Below, piece after piece: positions 1-8,149 of a DNA stretch of 64,000 nucleotides. Under the pieces are notes generated by a model. That model was not told where the DNA came from, did no database searches, and worked only from the letters and a program-made list of their open reading frames with translations. This DNA comes from Breoghania sp037026715. GTDB taxonomy: Bacteria; Pseudomonadota; Alphaproteobacteria; Rhizobiales; Stappiaceae. Where the stretch lies: contig NZ_JBANCG010000011.1 in the NCBI RefSeq assembly GCF_037026715.1, forward strand, positions 1 to 64,000, in the 5' to 3' direction. The position numbers and the translations under genes were made by a program. Every line of letters begins with the position of its first letter. The stretch's first letter is position 1.

Positions 1-67
1 GATCAGAAAACCCCAAACCGATGTGCGGACCGCCGTGTCCGCCATGTCAGCAAAGCAGGAGCCCTCC

Positions 68-625
68 ATGCAAGACCACATGTTCATCGTAACCGGCGGT
101 CCCGGATCGGGGAAAAGCAGTCTTCTCGATGCGCTGAACCGGCGCGGTCTTGCCAGCATGCCCGAAGCGGGACGGGCTATCATCAAGGACCAGGTCCGGA
201 TCGGCGGAACCGCGTTGCCCTGGGCCGACCGGGAAATGTTCGCCGAACTCATGCTCGGTTGGGAGCTGCGCTCTTATCACGAGGCAGCCCGACTGCCGGG
301 ACCGGTCCTGATGGATCGCGGGATACCCGATGTGATCGGCTATCTCACATTGTGCGGCCTGCCTGTTCCGGCGCATGTCGAGACGGCGGCACGGCTTCAT
401 CGCTACAACAGGCGCGTCTTCCTCGCCCCGTATTGGGAGAGCATTTTCACGCAGGACAGCGAACGCAAGCAGGACCCGGCCGAAGCCAGGGAGACAGGCA
501 AGGCGATGTTCGAAACCTACACGCGACTGGGCTACGAAATCGTGGAGCTGCCGCTTTCGGGGATCGAGGCGCGCGCGGACTTCGTAATCGACAGTCTTCC
601 CGAAACGCTCCTCTCGGCCACGTGA
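68..625 (+). CDS. AAA-type P-loop ATPase/kinase-like protein
   Basis: The 185-residue product opens with a beta strand and a Walker A loop (GGPGSGKSS, residues about 9-17). The rest suits a small nucleotide-binding protein of the AAA_28/NadR-kinase-like group: a DRG motif at about residue 79 and a C-terminal helical part with FETYTRLGYEIVELP. Such proteins are usually uncharacterised ATPases or small-molecule kinases; no substrate can be deduced. The ATG at 68 is preferred because the Walker strand follows directly. An in-frame GTG at 23 would add 15 residues without a domain. The downstream genes run on the other strand, so it looks monocistronic here. Fold call fairly sure, role unknown. 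Confidence 0.75.
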   Translation: MQDHMFIVTGGPGSGKSSLLDALNRRGLASMPEAGRAIIKDQVRIGGTALPWADREMFAELMLGWELRSYHEAARLPGPVLMDRGIPDVIGYLTLCGLPVPAHVETAARLHRYNRRVFLAPYWESIFTQDSERKQDPAEARETGKAMFETYTRLGYEIVELPLSGIEARADFVIDSLPETLLSAT

Positions 626-658
626 AAATCGACCACACGCGTCACGCGCCCCCTCCCC

Positions 659-1024
659 TCAGGCAACCGCCCAGCCGACAGTATCGACGACATGTCGATC
701 ACCGACGGTGCTCGGGCTAGAGGAAAGGATGAAAACAAGCTCGGTCGCCTCGTCGTTTCGCACCAGATGCGGCAGTCCGGGCGGAACGTGAAATCCCTGC
801 CCGGCACCGACACGCACCACCCCGTCAGGTGTACGCATCGTCATGGAGCCGCTGAGCACATAAAAGAACTGGTGGGCAGCCCGGTGCATGTGCGGCTCCT
901 CCGCGGCGCCTGCCGGCATCGCTTCCTGCCTCACCTGGAAATGATCGAGTTCAAGCAGACGCCACCCCGAGCAATCCCCGCCCCAGCAATAGAAATTCGC
1001 CCTCGCCGCCGTGACAGGGGTCAT
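659..1024 (-). CDS. Cupin-domain protein
   Basis: A 121-residue single-domain protein. The two cupin motifs are visible: an EEPHMHRAAHQFFYVLSGSM stretch (metal-binding His/Glu type, about residues 39-58) and PPGLPHLVRN (about 79-88). The family covers small metal-dependent enzymes and sensors; the substrate is not predictable. It is the last gene of a tightly coupled leftward trio: its ATG overlaps the stop of the NTF2-like gene by 4 bases (ATGA), so the two are probably co-translated. A longer in-frame reading upstream is an out-of-frame shadow of the neighbouring gene. Confidence 0.8.
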   Translation of the reverse strand: MTPVTAARANFYCWGGDCSGWRLLELDHFQVRQEAMPAGAAEEPHMHRAAHQFFYVLSGSMTMRTPDGVVRVGAGQGFHVPPGLPHLVRNDEATELVFILSSSPSTVGDRHVVDTVGWAVA

Positions 1025-1413
1025 TCGAACGCCTCCGACACGTCCGCGCCGTAAAACGCTTCGCCATAGACCTGCCGGCCATCCTCGAACCGCATCAGCT
1101 CGCATGCACGCAACGTCTTTCCGCCGGCATGCGAGACGTAGTGGACCACGACGGTCTGGCTTTTTTCGTCGCACACCGCCGTTTCGAACGTGAACACAAG
1201 GTCGGGAACGGCCGCGAGCGCCCTTTTCCAGTAATCGTGAAGCGCCTCCCGCCCCCGCACCGTGGCTTTTCCAGTGACGACCGCGGCCCGAGGACTTACG
1301 AAAACCGCTCCGGATGCGAAGGGTGCGATCACCGCATCGACATCGTGACGGTTCCAGGCGTCGATCCATGTCCTCGCATGCTCTTCGAGGTCGGCGCGTG
1401 TCAGCAATGTCAT
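1021..1413 (-). CDS. SnoaL/NTF2-like protein
   Basis: This 130-residue protein has the layout of the NTF2-like (SnoaL/DUF4440) alpha+beta barrel: an N-terminal helix with WIDAWNRHDVDAVIAPFA, then GREALHDYWKRALAAVPDLVFTFE and a strand-rich end. That core is typical of polyketide-cyclase-like and small hydrolase or binding proteins. No catalytic assignment is possible. It overlaps the upstream LysE-type gene and the downstream cupin gene by 4 bases each, so all three form one translationally coupled unit. The partnership suggests a shared small-molecule or detoxification role, which is inference. Confidence 0.75.
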   Translation of the reverse strand: MTLLTRADLEEHARTWIDAWNRHDVDAVIAPFASGAVFVSPRAAVVTGKATVRGREALHDYWKRALAAVPDLVFTFETAVCDEKSQTVVVHYVSHAGGKTLRACELMRFEDGRQVYGEAFYGADVSEAFE

Positions 1414-2003
1414 AGCCAGAACAATCCTGCCGTCAGGGCCGCGAGGCCGGCCATTGTACGATTGATGATCAGAAGCTTTGCCGGATCGTGAAGCACGCGC
1501 CGCAGCCCCACGCCAAAGGCCGCCCATGTCGCCAGGCAGGGAACGCCGATCACCACAAAAGCCGCGCAGGCGAGCAGTAACTGTGTGACGTATCCTTCGC
1601 CCGGCGAGACAAAGGCGGCGATGACCGTTACGGCGATCAGCCATGCCTTCGGGTTGACGAACTGAAACGCGGCCGCCTGAAAGAACGAAACCGGTCTGGC
1701 GAGCGATGCATCGCGCACCTCCGCCGCGCGCCACAGCTTGTAGGCGAGCCAGAGCAGGTAGAGCGTGCCGATCGCCTTCAGAAAGAGCTGGATCCGAGGC
1801 TCAAGGGCGAAAACAGCGCCCAGACCGGCTCCGACCGCCGTGAGTTGAACGGCAACACCAAAGGGAATCCCGAGAATATGCGGCCAGGTTCGCGCCATGC
1901 CGAAGATGAGGCCCGATGTCGTGAGCATCAGATTGTTCGGCCCGGGCGTGATGGTCATCACGAACGCATAAAGCGCAAGGGCTGTCAGAGGTGCCGTTTC
2001 CAT
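1410..2003 (-). CDS. LysE/RhtB-family amino-acid exporter
   Basis: The 197-residue, very hydrophobic product begins METAPLTALALYAFVMTITPGPNN, which carries the TPGPNN signature of the LysE/RhtB exporters near the first membrane helix. About six membrane segments follow, with the family motif FVNPKAWL near residue 115. Proteins of this kind export amino acids or analogues from the cytoplasm. The ATG at 2003 is chosen because the hydrophobic segment starts there; a start at 2057 would add 18 polar residues. It is the first gene of a coupled trio with an NTF2-like and a cupin protein. Confidence 0.85.
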   Translation of the reverse strand: METAPLTALALYAFVMTITPGPNNLMLTTSGLIFGMARTWPHILGIPFGVAVQLTAVGAGLGAVFALEPRIQLFLKAIGTLYLLWLAYKLWRAAEVRDASLARPVSFFQAAAFQFVNPKAWLIAVTVIAAFVSPGEGYVTQLLLACAAFVVIGVPCLATWAAFGVGLRRVLHDPAKLLIINRTMAGLAALTAGLFWL

Positions 2004-2177
2004 CCAGCGTTCCTGCAGGCCATATCGTTGCGGGATCAGGTCCCGCTTGTTTGCCACGGAATGGCGAGGCGGCGTGCTGAGATTTCGTCACGCAAGGATG
2101 AGCGCTATTCTCTCGCCTGCAGGCCGCCCCGATGCACGATGCTGGAAGAACACCGCAAACCAAAGACGGGAGGGCCC

Positions 2178-2747
2178 ATGCGGCTGGCTATAACCGCAAG
2201 ACTGGATGACATTCTCTCGCGACGGATCGACAGGCTTTGCAGCCAGATTGAAAAGAGCGAGCGCGGTTTCGAGCCGCGCCCGGACTACGCCCCGCACATC
2301 ACCCTGGCCGTGCTGGAGAACGGGACTGACGATGAAGCGCTGATCTGGCAGCTCTCCCGAACGAGCCTCGGCATTTCCCGGATCCCGGTCGGGATCAGTC
2401 ATCTGGGCATCTTCCCCGGAAGCCCGGCTTATGTCTTCCTGGCGCCTGTCGTCACCCGGCCGCTTCTCGATCTGCACCGGCAGATCATCGAAACCCTATC
2501 GGGGCCGGTGATCCATGAGCACTATCTGGTGGGCAACTGGGTGCCCCACATCACGCTCGCGACGATCGATAAGAAACCGGAGGCAGCCGCGAAAGCCGCG
2601 TTGCATGGCATGACCGCCCATCGCGGACACATCGCGGCGATCGAGCTGGTGCGCTTTCCTCCCGTGCAAACCCTCGCAAGCTTTCCGCTGCCGGACGCAA
2701 GATCGCCGGTCTGCGCGAATGCTACCGGACGAGGTTCAGCGATGTGA
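2178..2747 (+). CDS. 2'-5' RNA ligase-fold (2H phosphoesterase) protein
   Basis: The 189-residue protein has two HxT motifs, PHITLAVL (about residue 38) and PHITLATI (about 121), spaced as in the 2H phosphoesterase superfamily (LigT, ThpR, cyclic phosphodiesterases). Both catalytic His/Thr pairs are intact, so a phosphodiesterase or RNA-end-processing activity is expected; the substrate is unknown. The ATG at 2178 is preceded by GGGAGG at good spacing; an ATG at 2139 would add 13 residues. Its 3' end overlaps the convergent cytochrome gene by 26 bases, so the two transcripts can interfere. Confidence 0.8.
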   Translation: MRLAITARLDDILSRRIDRLCSQIEKSERGFEPRPDYAPHITLAVLENGTDDEALIWQLSRTSLGISRIPVGISHLGIFPGSPAYVFLAPVVTRPLLDLHRQIIETLSGPVIHEHYLVGNWVPHITLATIDKKPEAAAKAALHGMTAHRGHIAAIELVRFPPVQTLASFPLPDARSPVCANATGRGSAM

Positions 2748-3918
2748 CGTCGACTTGCAGCGGGCCGGAAAGATCCTCGATGGAATCGTACAGCAGCTCC
2801 AGCGCGTAATAGGGATTGTGGGCATAGACGCCGGGATCGGCGGTGATCAGTTTCCAGTTGAAGGCCGCGCGAAGCATGCGCGGCGTCCACGCATTGTAGC
2901 CGACCGCCTTGCCGTCAACCTTGTCCGCAAGCCCGTCGCCGTTGGCATCGGCGAAGAAATAGGGATAGTGGCTCTCGCGAACCATCGGCGTGCCTGCCAC
3001 CTGTGTTGCGTAATCGGTGATCATCTGCATCAGAAGGTCGGCATTGGCCTGAATGTCGGACCGGATCCCCACAGAGAGATCGCCGCTGCCATCGTAGCTT
3101 TGCCGGGCAATGCGGATTTCCCGCGGCTCGGGATTCTCGTGACACGTGGCACAGGTTTCGGTGGACACCTTCAGGCTGTGCGGCTCGTGACACGAGACGC
3201 AGGAGGCGACCGGGCGGGCATGGAAGAACCGGCCCGAATAGTCCTTGCCCGGATACTGGTAGCCCGCCTTGCCGGGCCCGCCGAACCAGTTTGCGGCCGC
3301 GGTCAGATAATGGGGATTGATGAAACGCAGATCCTTGACCGGCGTGTCATTCTCCATGCCGGCCGTCGCCTTGGCGACGGAGGCGCCCGCCTCGCGCCCC
3401 TGATGACAGGTCATGCAGGCAGCTTCAACGCCCGCGACGGGCTCAACCACACCGCTGGGAAACGTCACTTTGGTGATCTTGGAAAGTCCCGGACTGTGGC
3501 ACGTTTCGCAATCGACCACCCCGCCCGTCGGCAACGGCTTTTCCGGCACCCCGGGCTTGCTGCCGTCAAGGCCATGGAAACTGCGAAAACCCGCTCCGGA
3601 GTGACACACGGAGCAAACCGGAGGCACTGCCCCTTCCGCATCCCAGTGCGTGAACGCCTCTGCCTTCGCATCGGAATGACCCGAGCGGTGCCAATCGGCG
3701 ATCGCTTTGGTCTGCTCGGGTGACAGGGATTTCGGGTTGAACGGCCCCGTTTCAGGCAGAACGTAGGGCTTCAATGCTTCAGGCGCAGCGGGATCATTAG
3801 CCGCGTTCGCCGAAGACGCAGCGGGCTCCTGAGCCTCGGAAACGTGCGGATTGCCGACAACGGCAACGCCCGCGACGAGTGCAAAAACCAGAAGGAGACC
3901 GGAGACTTTGCCGCGCAT
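2722..3918 (-). CDS. Exported pentaheme cytochrome c
   Basis: A 398-residue protein with an N-terminal signal segment (hydrophobic residues about 6-21). Five haem c sites are visible: CSVCH (102-106), CETCH (137-141), CMTCH (168-172), CVSCH (240-244) and CATCH (256-260). Extra His residues (for instance HEPH after haem 4) could be distal ligands. A DANGDGLAD loop near residue 317 looks like an EF-hand calcium site. It is therefore a periplasmic multihaem electron-transfer protein. It reads away from the nqr operon across a 109-base gap, which suggests a redox link but does not prove one. It is not a recognisable NrfA or NapC: no CxxCK and no NapC membrane anchor. Confidence 0.85.
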   Translation of the reverse strand: MRGKVSGLLLVFALVAGVAVVGNPHVSEAQEPAASSANAANDPAAPEALKPYVLPETGPFNPKSLSPEQTKAIADWHRSGHSDAKAEAFTHWDAEGAVPPVCSVCHSGAGFRSFHGLDGSKPGVPEKPLPTGGVVDCETCHSPGLSKITKVTFPSGVVEPVAGVEAACMTCHQGREAGASVAKATAGMENDTPVKDLRFINPHYLTAAANWFGGPGKAGYQYPGKDYSGRFFHARPVASCVSCHEPHSLKVSTETCATCHENPEPREIRIARQSYDGSGDLSVGIRSDIQANADLLMQMITDYATQVAGTPMVRESHYPYFFADANGDGLADKVDGKAVGYNAWTPRMLRAAFNWKLITADPGVYAHNPYYALELLYDSIEDLSGPLQVDVTSLNLVR

Positions 3919-4027
3919 GTTGCCTCTGACTGCTGGATTTCGATCGGGACATATAAGAACATCATAGCCGCGATTCTCGAACTTTTCGACACATGACGCA
4001 GTTGCATTCGCCGAAATCGGAGAGACG

Positions 4028-5308
4028 ATGCCCCTGAGTTCCAGGTTCTCCGGGCTGAGCCCAACGGTCCCGACCCCGCCACTGGCGTCGGATGCCGGAG
4101 GGGAAAGGCTGACCGACGAGGCTGCGGTGACGTTCGGAACCCTGCGCGCCCCGCGCATCGACGTGATCCTTCAGGAGGATGTCGTCGTCGCGCAAGGAGC
4201 GCCCGTCGCCCGGCTGCGCAAGCATCCCGAAATCGCTCTTACCGCCCCCATGCCGGGGCGGATCGCCTCGATCTCGCTGAAGCCCGGCCACCGCCTCGAT
4301 CAGATCATTCTCTTCCTGGAAGCTGACGCCGACCGCTATCGGCATAAGACAATCGGCGCAGACACGAAACAGGACGATACGCGCTTGCGCGCCCTCCTCC
4401 AGGGCTCAGGGCTTTGGCTTGCGTTTTTGAGCCGGCCGTTTGCGCGTCTCCCCGCCCCGGCAGAGCGCCCTGCCGCCATTTTCATTATGGCGAGCGACAC
4501 CCGCCCTCTCGCTCCTGACCCGAGGAAGGCGCTTGAAGGGCGCGATGAGGCATTTTCGCGCGGGCTTTCCGCGCTGCTCCGGCTCTGCGACGGCCCGGTC
4601 TTCGTGTGCCAGAGCGAGGGCGAGCCGCTCGTGGATGCCGACAACACGGGGGGACGGCTCAGGATTGTTCGCACCGGCGCTCGGCACCCGCACGGGCAGG
4701 CCGGGTTCCAGATCCATCGCCTTCACCCGGCACGGATCGACGCCCCGGTTTGGGACATCCACGCCGAAGACGTCGCCGCGATTGGAGCGCTCCTCGCAAC
4801 CGGCTACCTGCCGGGAACGAGGCTCGTCTCGGTCGCCGGCCCGGCACTTACCGAGACACGGCTCGTGCGCTGCCAGCCCGGAGCGAATCTGAAAGGTCTT
4901 TGCCACGGCGCGGTGCGGCCCGGACCCTATACGCTGCTCAACGGCTCTCCGCTCGAAGGACGCGAGGCCGAATGGCTTGGGCCAAGGGACCGGCAGGTCA
5001 GCGTCATGCCCCGCAAGCCGCACACGGGCCGCAAGCACTGGTTCCGCGCCGCCCTCACCAAAGCGGCGCGACCGCTGCCGATCATTCCGACAGCCGCGCT
5101 CGACGAAGCGATGGGCGGAGCCGTGCCGACCGTTGCCCTGGTACGCGCCCTGTCCTCCGGCGACCAGGAGACGGCCGTCAGGCTGGGCGCGCTGTCGTTC
5201 GTCGCGGAAGACCTCGCGCTCGCGGATTACGTGACCGCCGCCGAACCGCGGCTCTCCGCGCTGCTGGCCGGCATGCTCGCACGGATCGAAGCGGAGGAAG
5301 GGGCATGA
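4028..5308 (+). CDS. nqrA: Na+-NQR subunit A
   Basis: The 426-residue product matches the NqrA/RnfC-like peripheral subunit. It has a lipoyl-like barrel near the N-terminus (APMPGRIASISLKPGHRL, about 74-91), a central region, and a C-terminal segment like the NqrA end (ALSFVAEDLALADYV, then a terminal IEAEEGA). It lacks the 4Fe-4S cysteine clusters of RnfC, which favours NqrA. NqrA sits on the cytoplasmic side of the NADH:quinone oxidoreductase and contributes to the quinone site. It starts the operon; GGAGAG lies just upstream of the ATG. Its stop overlaps nqrB by 4 bases. Divergent from usual NqrA in places, so the call rests partly on context. Confidence 0.8.
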   Translation: MPLSSRFSGLSPTVPTPPLASDAGGERLTDEAAVTFGTLRAPRIDVILQEDVVVAQGAPVARLRKHPEIALTAPMPGRIASISLKPGHRLDQIILFLEADADRYRHKTIGADTKQDDTRLRALLQGSGLWLAFLSRPFARLPAPAERPAAIFIMASDTRPLAPDPRKALEGRDEAFSRGLSALLRLCDGPVFVCQSEGEPLVDADNTGGRLRIVRTGARHPHGQAGFQIHRLHPARIDAPVWDIHAEDVAAIGALLATGYLPGTRLVSVAGPALTETRLVRCQPGANLKGLCHGAVRPGPYTLLNGSPLEGREAEWLGPRDRQVSVMPRKPHTGRKHWFRAALTKAARPLPIIPTAALDEAMGGAVPTVALVRALSSGDQETAVRLGALSFVAEDLALADYVTAAEPRLSALLAGMLARIEAEEGA

Positions 5309-6081
5309 TCCGGGGACTATGGGACCGGGAAACCGTGGCGCTGCTGTTGCTCGCGGCCTTCATGCCGTTGGCGCTCGCGTGGCTTTGGTTCGGCGGAACG
5401 GAGGCGATCGGCCGGCTCGCGCTGGCGCTCGTCGTCTCCGGGCTGTGGCACCTCATCTTCATGGTCGCGCGCGCGCAGGCGCCGTCCTTCGCCGGAGCCC
5501 TGACCGCGCTTGCCGTGGCCATGCTGGCGCCGGTAGGGCTCGGCCCCTTCGCGGTCATCCTCGGCATCAGCTTCGGGTCCGTGATGGCGGAACTCGTCTT
5601 CGGAGGATGGGGCCGCAACGTCGTCAATCCGGCGACCGTGACGCTCGCCTTCCTCGGCTTCAGCTGGCCGGCGGCTCCGTGGCCTGATCTGGTCCTTCCC
5701 GTTGCCTGGGCGGCGATCCCGGCAGCCGCACTCGGCGTCGTCTTCGGCCTCCTTTCCCTGCGCATCATGGCGGGTGCTGCCGTGGTAGCCATCCTGGCAC
5801 TCGCCGCCGGCATCGACCTTTCCGAAGTCCTGCCCGTCGCCGGCATCGTCCTCGTGCTGTTGGTCTGCGATCCCGTTGCCAGCGCAACGACATCCCTCGG
5901 GCGCTGGCTCAACGGCCTTCTCTTTGGCGCACTTATCGTCCTGTTCACAGCCACCTGGACAAATGCCGCGCCGACGCAGATTGCGGTTTCCGCAGCGCTT
6001 CTGGCCTCGCTCGCAGCACCCGCGCTGGACGAGGTCGCCCTTTTCATCTGGTTGACACGACGCAGGAGACGGCATGGCTGA
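5305..6081 (+). CDS. nqrB: Short NqrB/RnfD-like membrane subunit
   Basis: A 258-residue, almost wholly hydrophobic protein. It keeps two NqrB/RnfD landmarks: GGWGRNVVNPATVTLAFLGF (about 99-118) and CDPVASATTSLGRW, the counterpart of the DPVSA-type motif. Usual NqrB proteins have about 400 residues. The loop that normally lies between these landmarks, carrying the threonine that binds FMN covalently, is not seen: the chain goes almost directly from NPATVTLAFL to the next helices. The open frame is uninterrupted and coupled to its neighbours (4-base overlap with nqrA, 8-base overlap with nqrC), so this looks like a naturally short subunit, not a frameshift. Confidence 0.75.
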   Translation: MIRGLWDRETVALLLLAAFMPLALAWLWFGGTEAIGRLALALVVSGLWHLIFMVARAQAPSFAGALTALAVAMLAPVGLGPFAVILGISFGSVMAELVFGGWGRNVVNPATVTLAFLGFSWPAAPWPDLVLPVAWAAIPAAALGVVFGLLSLRIMAGAAVVAILALAAGIDLSEVLPVAGIVLVLLVCDPVASATTSLGRWLNGLLFGALIVLFTATWTNAAPTQIAVSAALLASLAAPALDEVALFIWLTRRRRRHG

Positions 6082-6871
6082 TCTCAACCCGATCAGTGCC
6101 TGGCGCGGGCTGCTGGCGCTTCCCAACGAAAGCCGGACGAAGACGGTGGCCATGGCGTTCATTGTCTCCGCCGTCTGCGCTGTCCTCGTCACCGGCGCAA
6201 CGGTGATCCTGCGGCCCATCCAGGCCGCCAACCGCGCTGCGGAGGAACAGGCCCGTATCGAGGCGCTCGTCGCCGGCATTCCGGGAATGGCGGACCTGTT
6301 GCAGCAAACGGGCGGAACGCTCACCACCGTCGTCGTGAACCTGAAAGACGGCCGCGCCGCCACGAACGTCACGCCCGCAACGCTTGCCTCAGCGCTCGCG
6401 GATGCGGCGAACTGGACGAGCCTGCCCGCCGGCGAGGATCTGGCGGGCCTCGGCCAGAGGCCGGATTACGCCCAGATTTACCTGCTGCGCGACGGCGACA
6501 CCGTATCCCTTGCGCTGCTGCCCATCAGCGGCGCCGGCTACAACGGCCGCATCGACGCCATCCTCGCGCTTAAGGGCGACATGCGCACCATCGCCGGCAT
6601 GGCTGTGACCCGCCAGTCGGAAACGCCGGGGCTTGGCGGCCGCATCGAGGAGCCGGCATGGCTGGCGAGCTTCGCCGGCACCCGCACCACCGACGACACC
6701 GGCACGGTCCGCTTTTCCGTCGCCCGCGGCCCCGCCGCCAACGAATATCAGGTGGACGGCATCACTGGCGCCACACGCACCTCCAACGCAATGACCCGGA
6801 TCATCCGCTTCTGGCTCGGCCCGGAAGGCTACGGCCCGCTGATCGATGCCATCCGGCGCGGGGAGTTCTGA
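6074..6871 (+). CDS. nqrC: Na+-NQR subunit C with covalent-FMN motif
   Basis: The 265-residue product has one N-terminal membrane helix (about residues 20-42) and a periplasmic FMN-binding domain. The flavinylation motif DGITGATRTSNAM is complete; the FMN-accepting threonine is about residue 234. ApbE, encoded three genes downstream, transfers FMN to this type of Thr. In the complex NqrC passes electrons between the intramembrane Fe-S site and NqrB. Its start overlaps nqrB by 8 bases and nqrD begins right after its stop, so it is part of one operon. Length is normal for the family. Confidence 0.92.
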   Translation: MADLNPISAWRGLLALPNESRTKTVAMAFIVSAVCAVLVTGATVILRPIQAANRAAEEQARIEALVAGIPGMADLLQQTGGTLTTVVVNLKDGRAATNVTPATLASALADAANWTSLPAGEDLAGLGQRPDYAQIYLLRDGDTVSLALLPISGAGYNGRIDAILALKGDMRTIAGMAVTRQSETPGLGGRIEEPAWLASFAGTRTTDDTGTVRFSVARGPAANEYQVDGITGATRTSNAMTRIIRFWLGPEGYGPLIDAIRRGEF

Positions 6872-6872
6872 G

Positions 6873-7541
6873 ATGACCGCCCCCTCCTCCCTCTGGTCGA
6901 CGCTGAGCGAGCCGCTCGTCCGACAGAACCCGGTAACCCTGCAGATCCTCGGCATCTGCTCCGCGCTCGCCGTCACCACCTCGCTGCCAACCGCGCTCAC
7001 CATGGCCGGATCACTGACCGTCGTGCTCGTCCTGTCGGCGGCGATCATCAGCATGATCCGTCGCCACATTCCCGATGCCATCCGCCTGATCGTGCAGATC
7101 GTCATCGTCGCATCGCTGGTTATCGTGATCGATCAGGTGCTGCAGGCCTATCTGTTCGAGATCAGCCGGAAGCTGTCGGTCTTCGTCAGCCTGATCACCA
7201 CCAATTGCCTCGTGCTCGGGCGCACGGAATCCTACGCCCGCCTCAACCCGCCGCTGCCCTCCATGGTCGACGCGCTCGGCAACGGCCTCGGCTATTCGCT
7301 GGTGCTGGTGGTGATCGGCACGCTTCGCGAGCTCTTCGGGTCGGGCACGCTTATGGGAGCCCAGGTGCTACCGCTTGCCAGCGAGGGCGGCTGGTTCACG
7401 CCGATGAGCCTGATGCTTCTCGCCCCCAGCGCCTTCTTCCTCTTGGGCGGGCTCGTCTGGGCCATCCGCACATGGCGTCCGGAACAGGCGGAAGTGCCCG
7501 AATACACCCCGCCCGAGGCAATCGGGGAGCCGGCCGAATGA
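6873..7541 (+). CDS. nqrD: Na+-NQR subunit D
   Basis: A 222-residue integral membrane protein with about six helices. The motif TTNCLVLGRTESYA matches the NqrD/RnfE signature. Cys29 (LGICSALAVTT) and Cys112 (TTNC) sit where the family places its intramembrane iron ligands, shared with NqrE. It forms, with NqrE, the inverted membrane pair at the core of the pump. The ATG at 6873 follows the nqrC stop by one base, and the gene overlaps nqrE by 4 bases. Normal family length. Confidence 0.93.
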   Translation: MTAPSSLWSTLSEPLVRQNPVTLQILGICSALAVTTSLPTALTMAGSLTVVLVLSAAIISMIRRHIPDAIRLIVQIVIVASLVIVIDQVLQAYLFEISRKLSVFVSLITTNCLVLGRTESYARLNPPLPSMVDALGNGLGYSLVLVVIGTLRELFGSGTLMGAQVLPLASEGGWFTPMSLMLLAPSAFFLLGGLVWAIRTWRPEQAEVPEYTPPEAIGEPAE

Positions 7542-8149
7542 ACGAGCTCCTGACCCTGTTCCTGCGCGCAACCTTCGTCGAGAATATGCCCCTGACTCTC
7601 TTCCTGGGGCTTTGCACCTTCCTCGCATTGTCGCGCCGGCCGGAGACGGCTGTGGGCCTCGGCATCGCGGTGATCGGCGTGATGGGCGTGACCGTTCCGC
7701 TCAATCAGCTCATCTATTCCGCGCTGCTGGCGCCTGGTGCCTGGTCATGGGCCGGCATGCCCGAGCTCGACCTCTCCTATCTCTCGCTGATCGCCTTCAT
7801 CGGCGTGATCGCAGCCACCGTGCAATTGCTGGAAATGCTGCTCGACCGGTTCCTGCCGAGTGTCCATGCCGCCTTCGGCGTCTTCCTGCCGCTTCTTACC
7901 GTCCAATGCGCCATCCTGGCCGGCAGCCTCTTCATGGTGGAGCGCAACTACACCCTGGCACAATCCTTCGTCTTCGGCATCGGCGGCGGCACCGGGTTCG
8001 CCATCGCGGTCATCATGCTGAGTGCGGTGCGCGCGCGTCTGGCCTATGCGGATCTTCCGGCAGGACTGCGCGGCCTCGGCATCACTTTCGTCCTCGCGGG
8101 GCTGATGTCCCTCGGCTTTTCCTCCTTCGCCCAGATGGCCACGCAATGA
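7538..8149 (+). CDS. nqrE: Na+-NQR subunit E
   Basis: The 203-residue membrane protein has the NqrE/RnfA signatures LFLGLCTFLALSRR (Cys26) and LTVQCAILAGSLF (Cys124). Together with the NqrD cysteines these supply the four ligands of the intramembrane Fe-S centre. Six membrane helices are predicted from the hydrophobicity pattern. It is coupled by 4-base overlaps to nqrD and nqrF. Length and motifs are typical, so this subunit seems fully functional. Confidence 0.93.
   Translation: MNELLTLFLRATFVENMPLTLFLGLCTFLALSRRPETAVGLGIAVIGVMGVTVPLNQLIYSALLAPGAWSWAGMPELDLSYLSLIAFIGVIAATVQLLEMLLDRFLPSVHAAFGVFLPLLTVQCAILAGSLFMVERNYTLAQSFVFGIGGGTGFAIAVIMLSAVRARLAYADLPAGLRGLGITFVLAGLMSLGFSSFAQMATQ

Noticed and set aside
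5305..6081. Frameshift explanation for short NqrB
   Set aside because: The frame is continuous from a coupled start to a coupled stop, and no missing NqrB segment appears in another frame within the gene.
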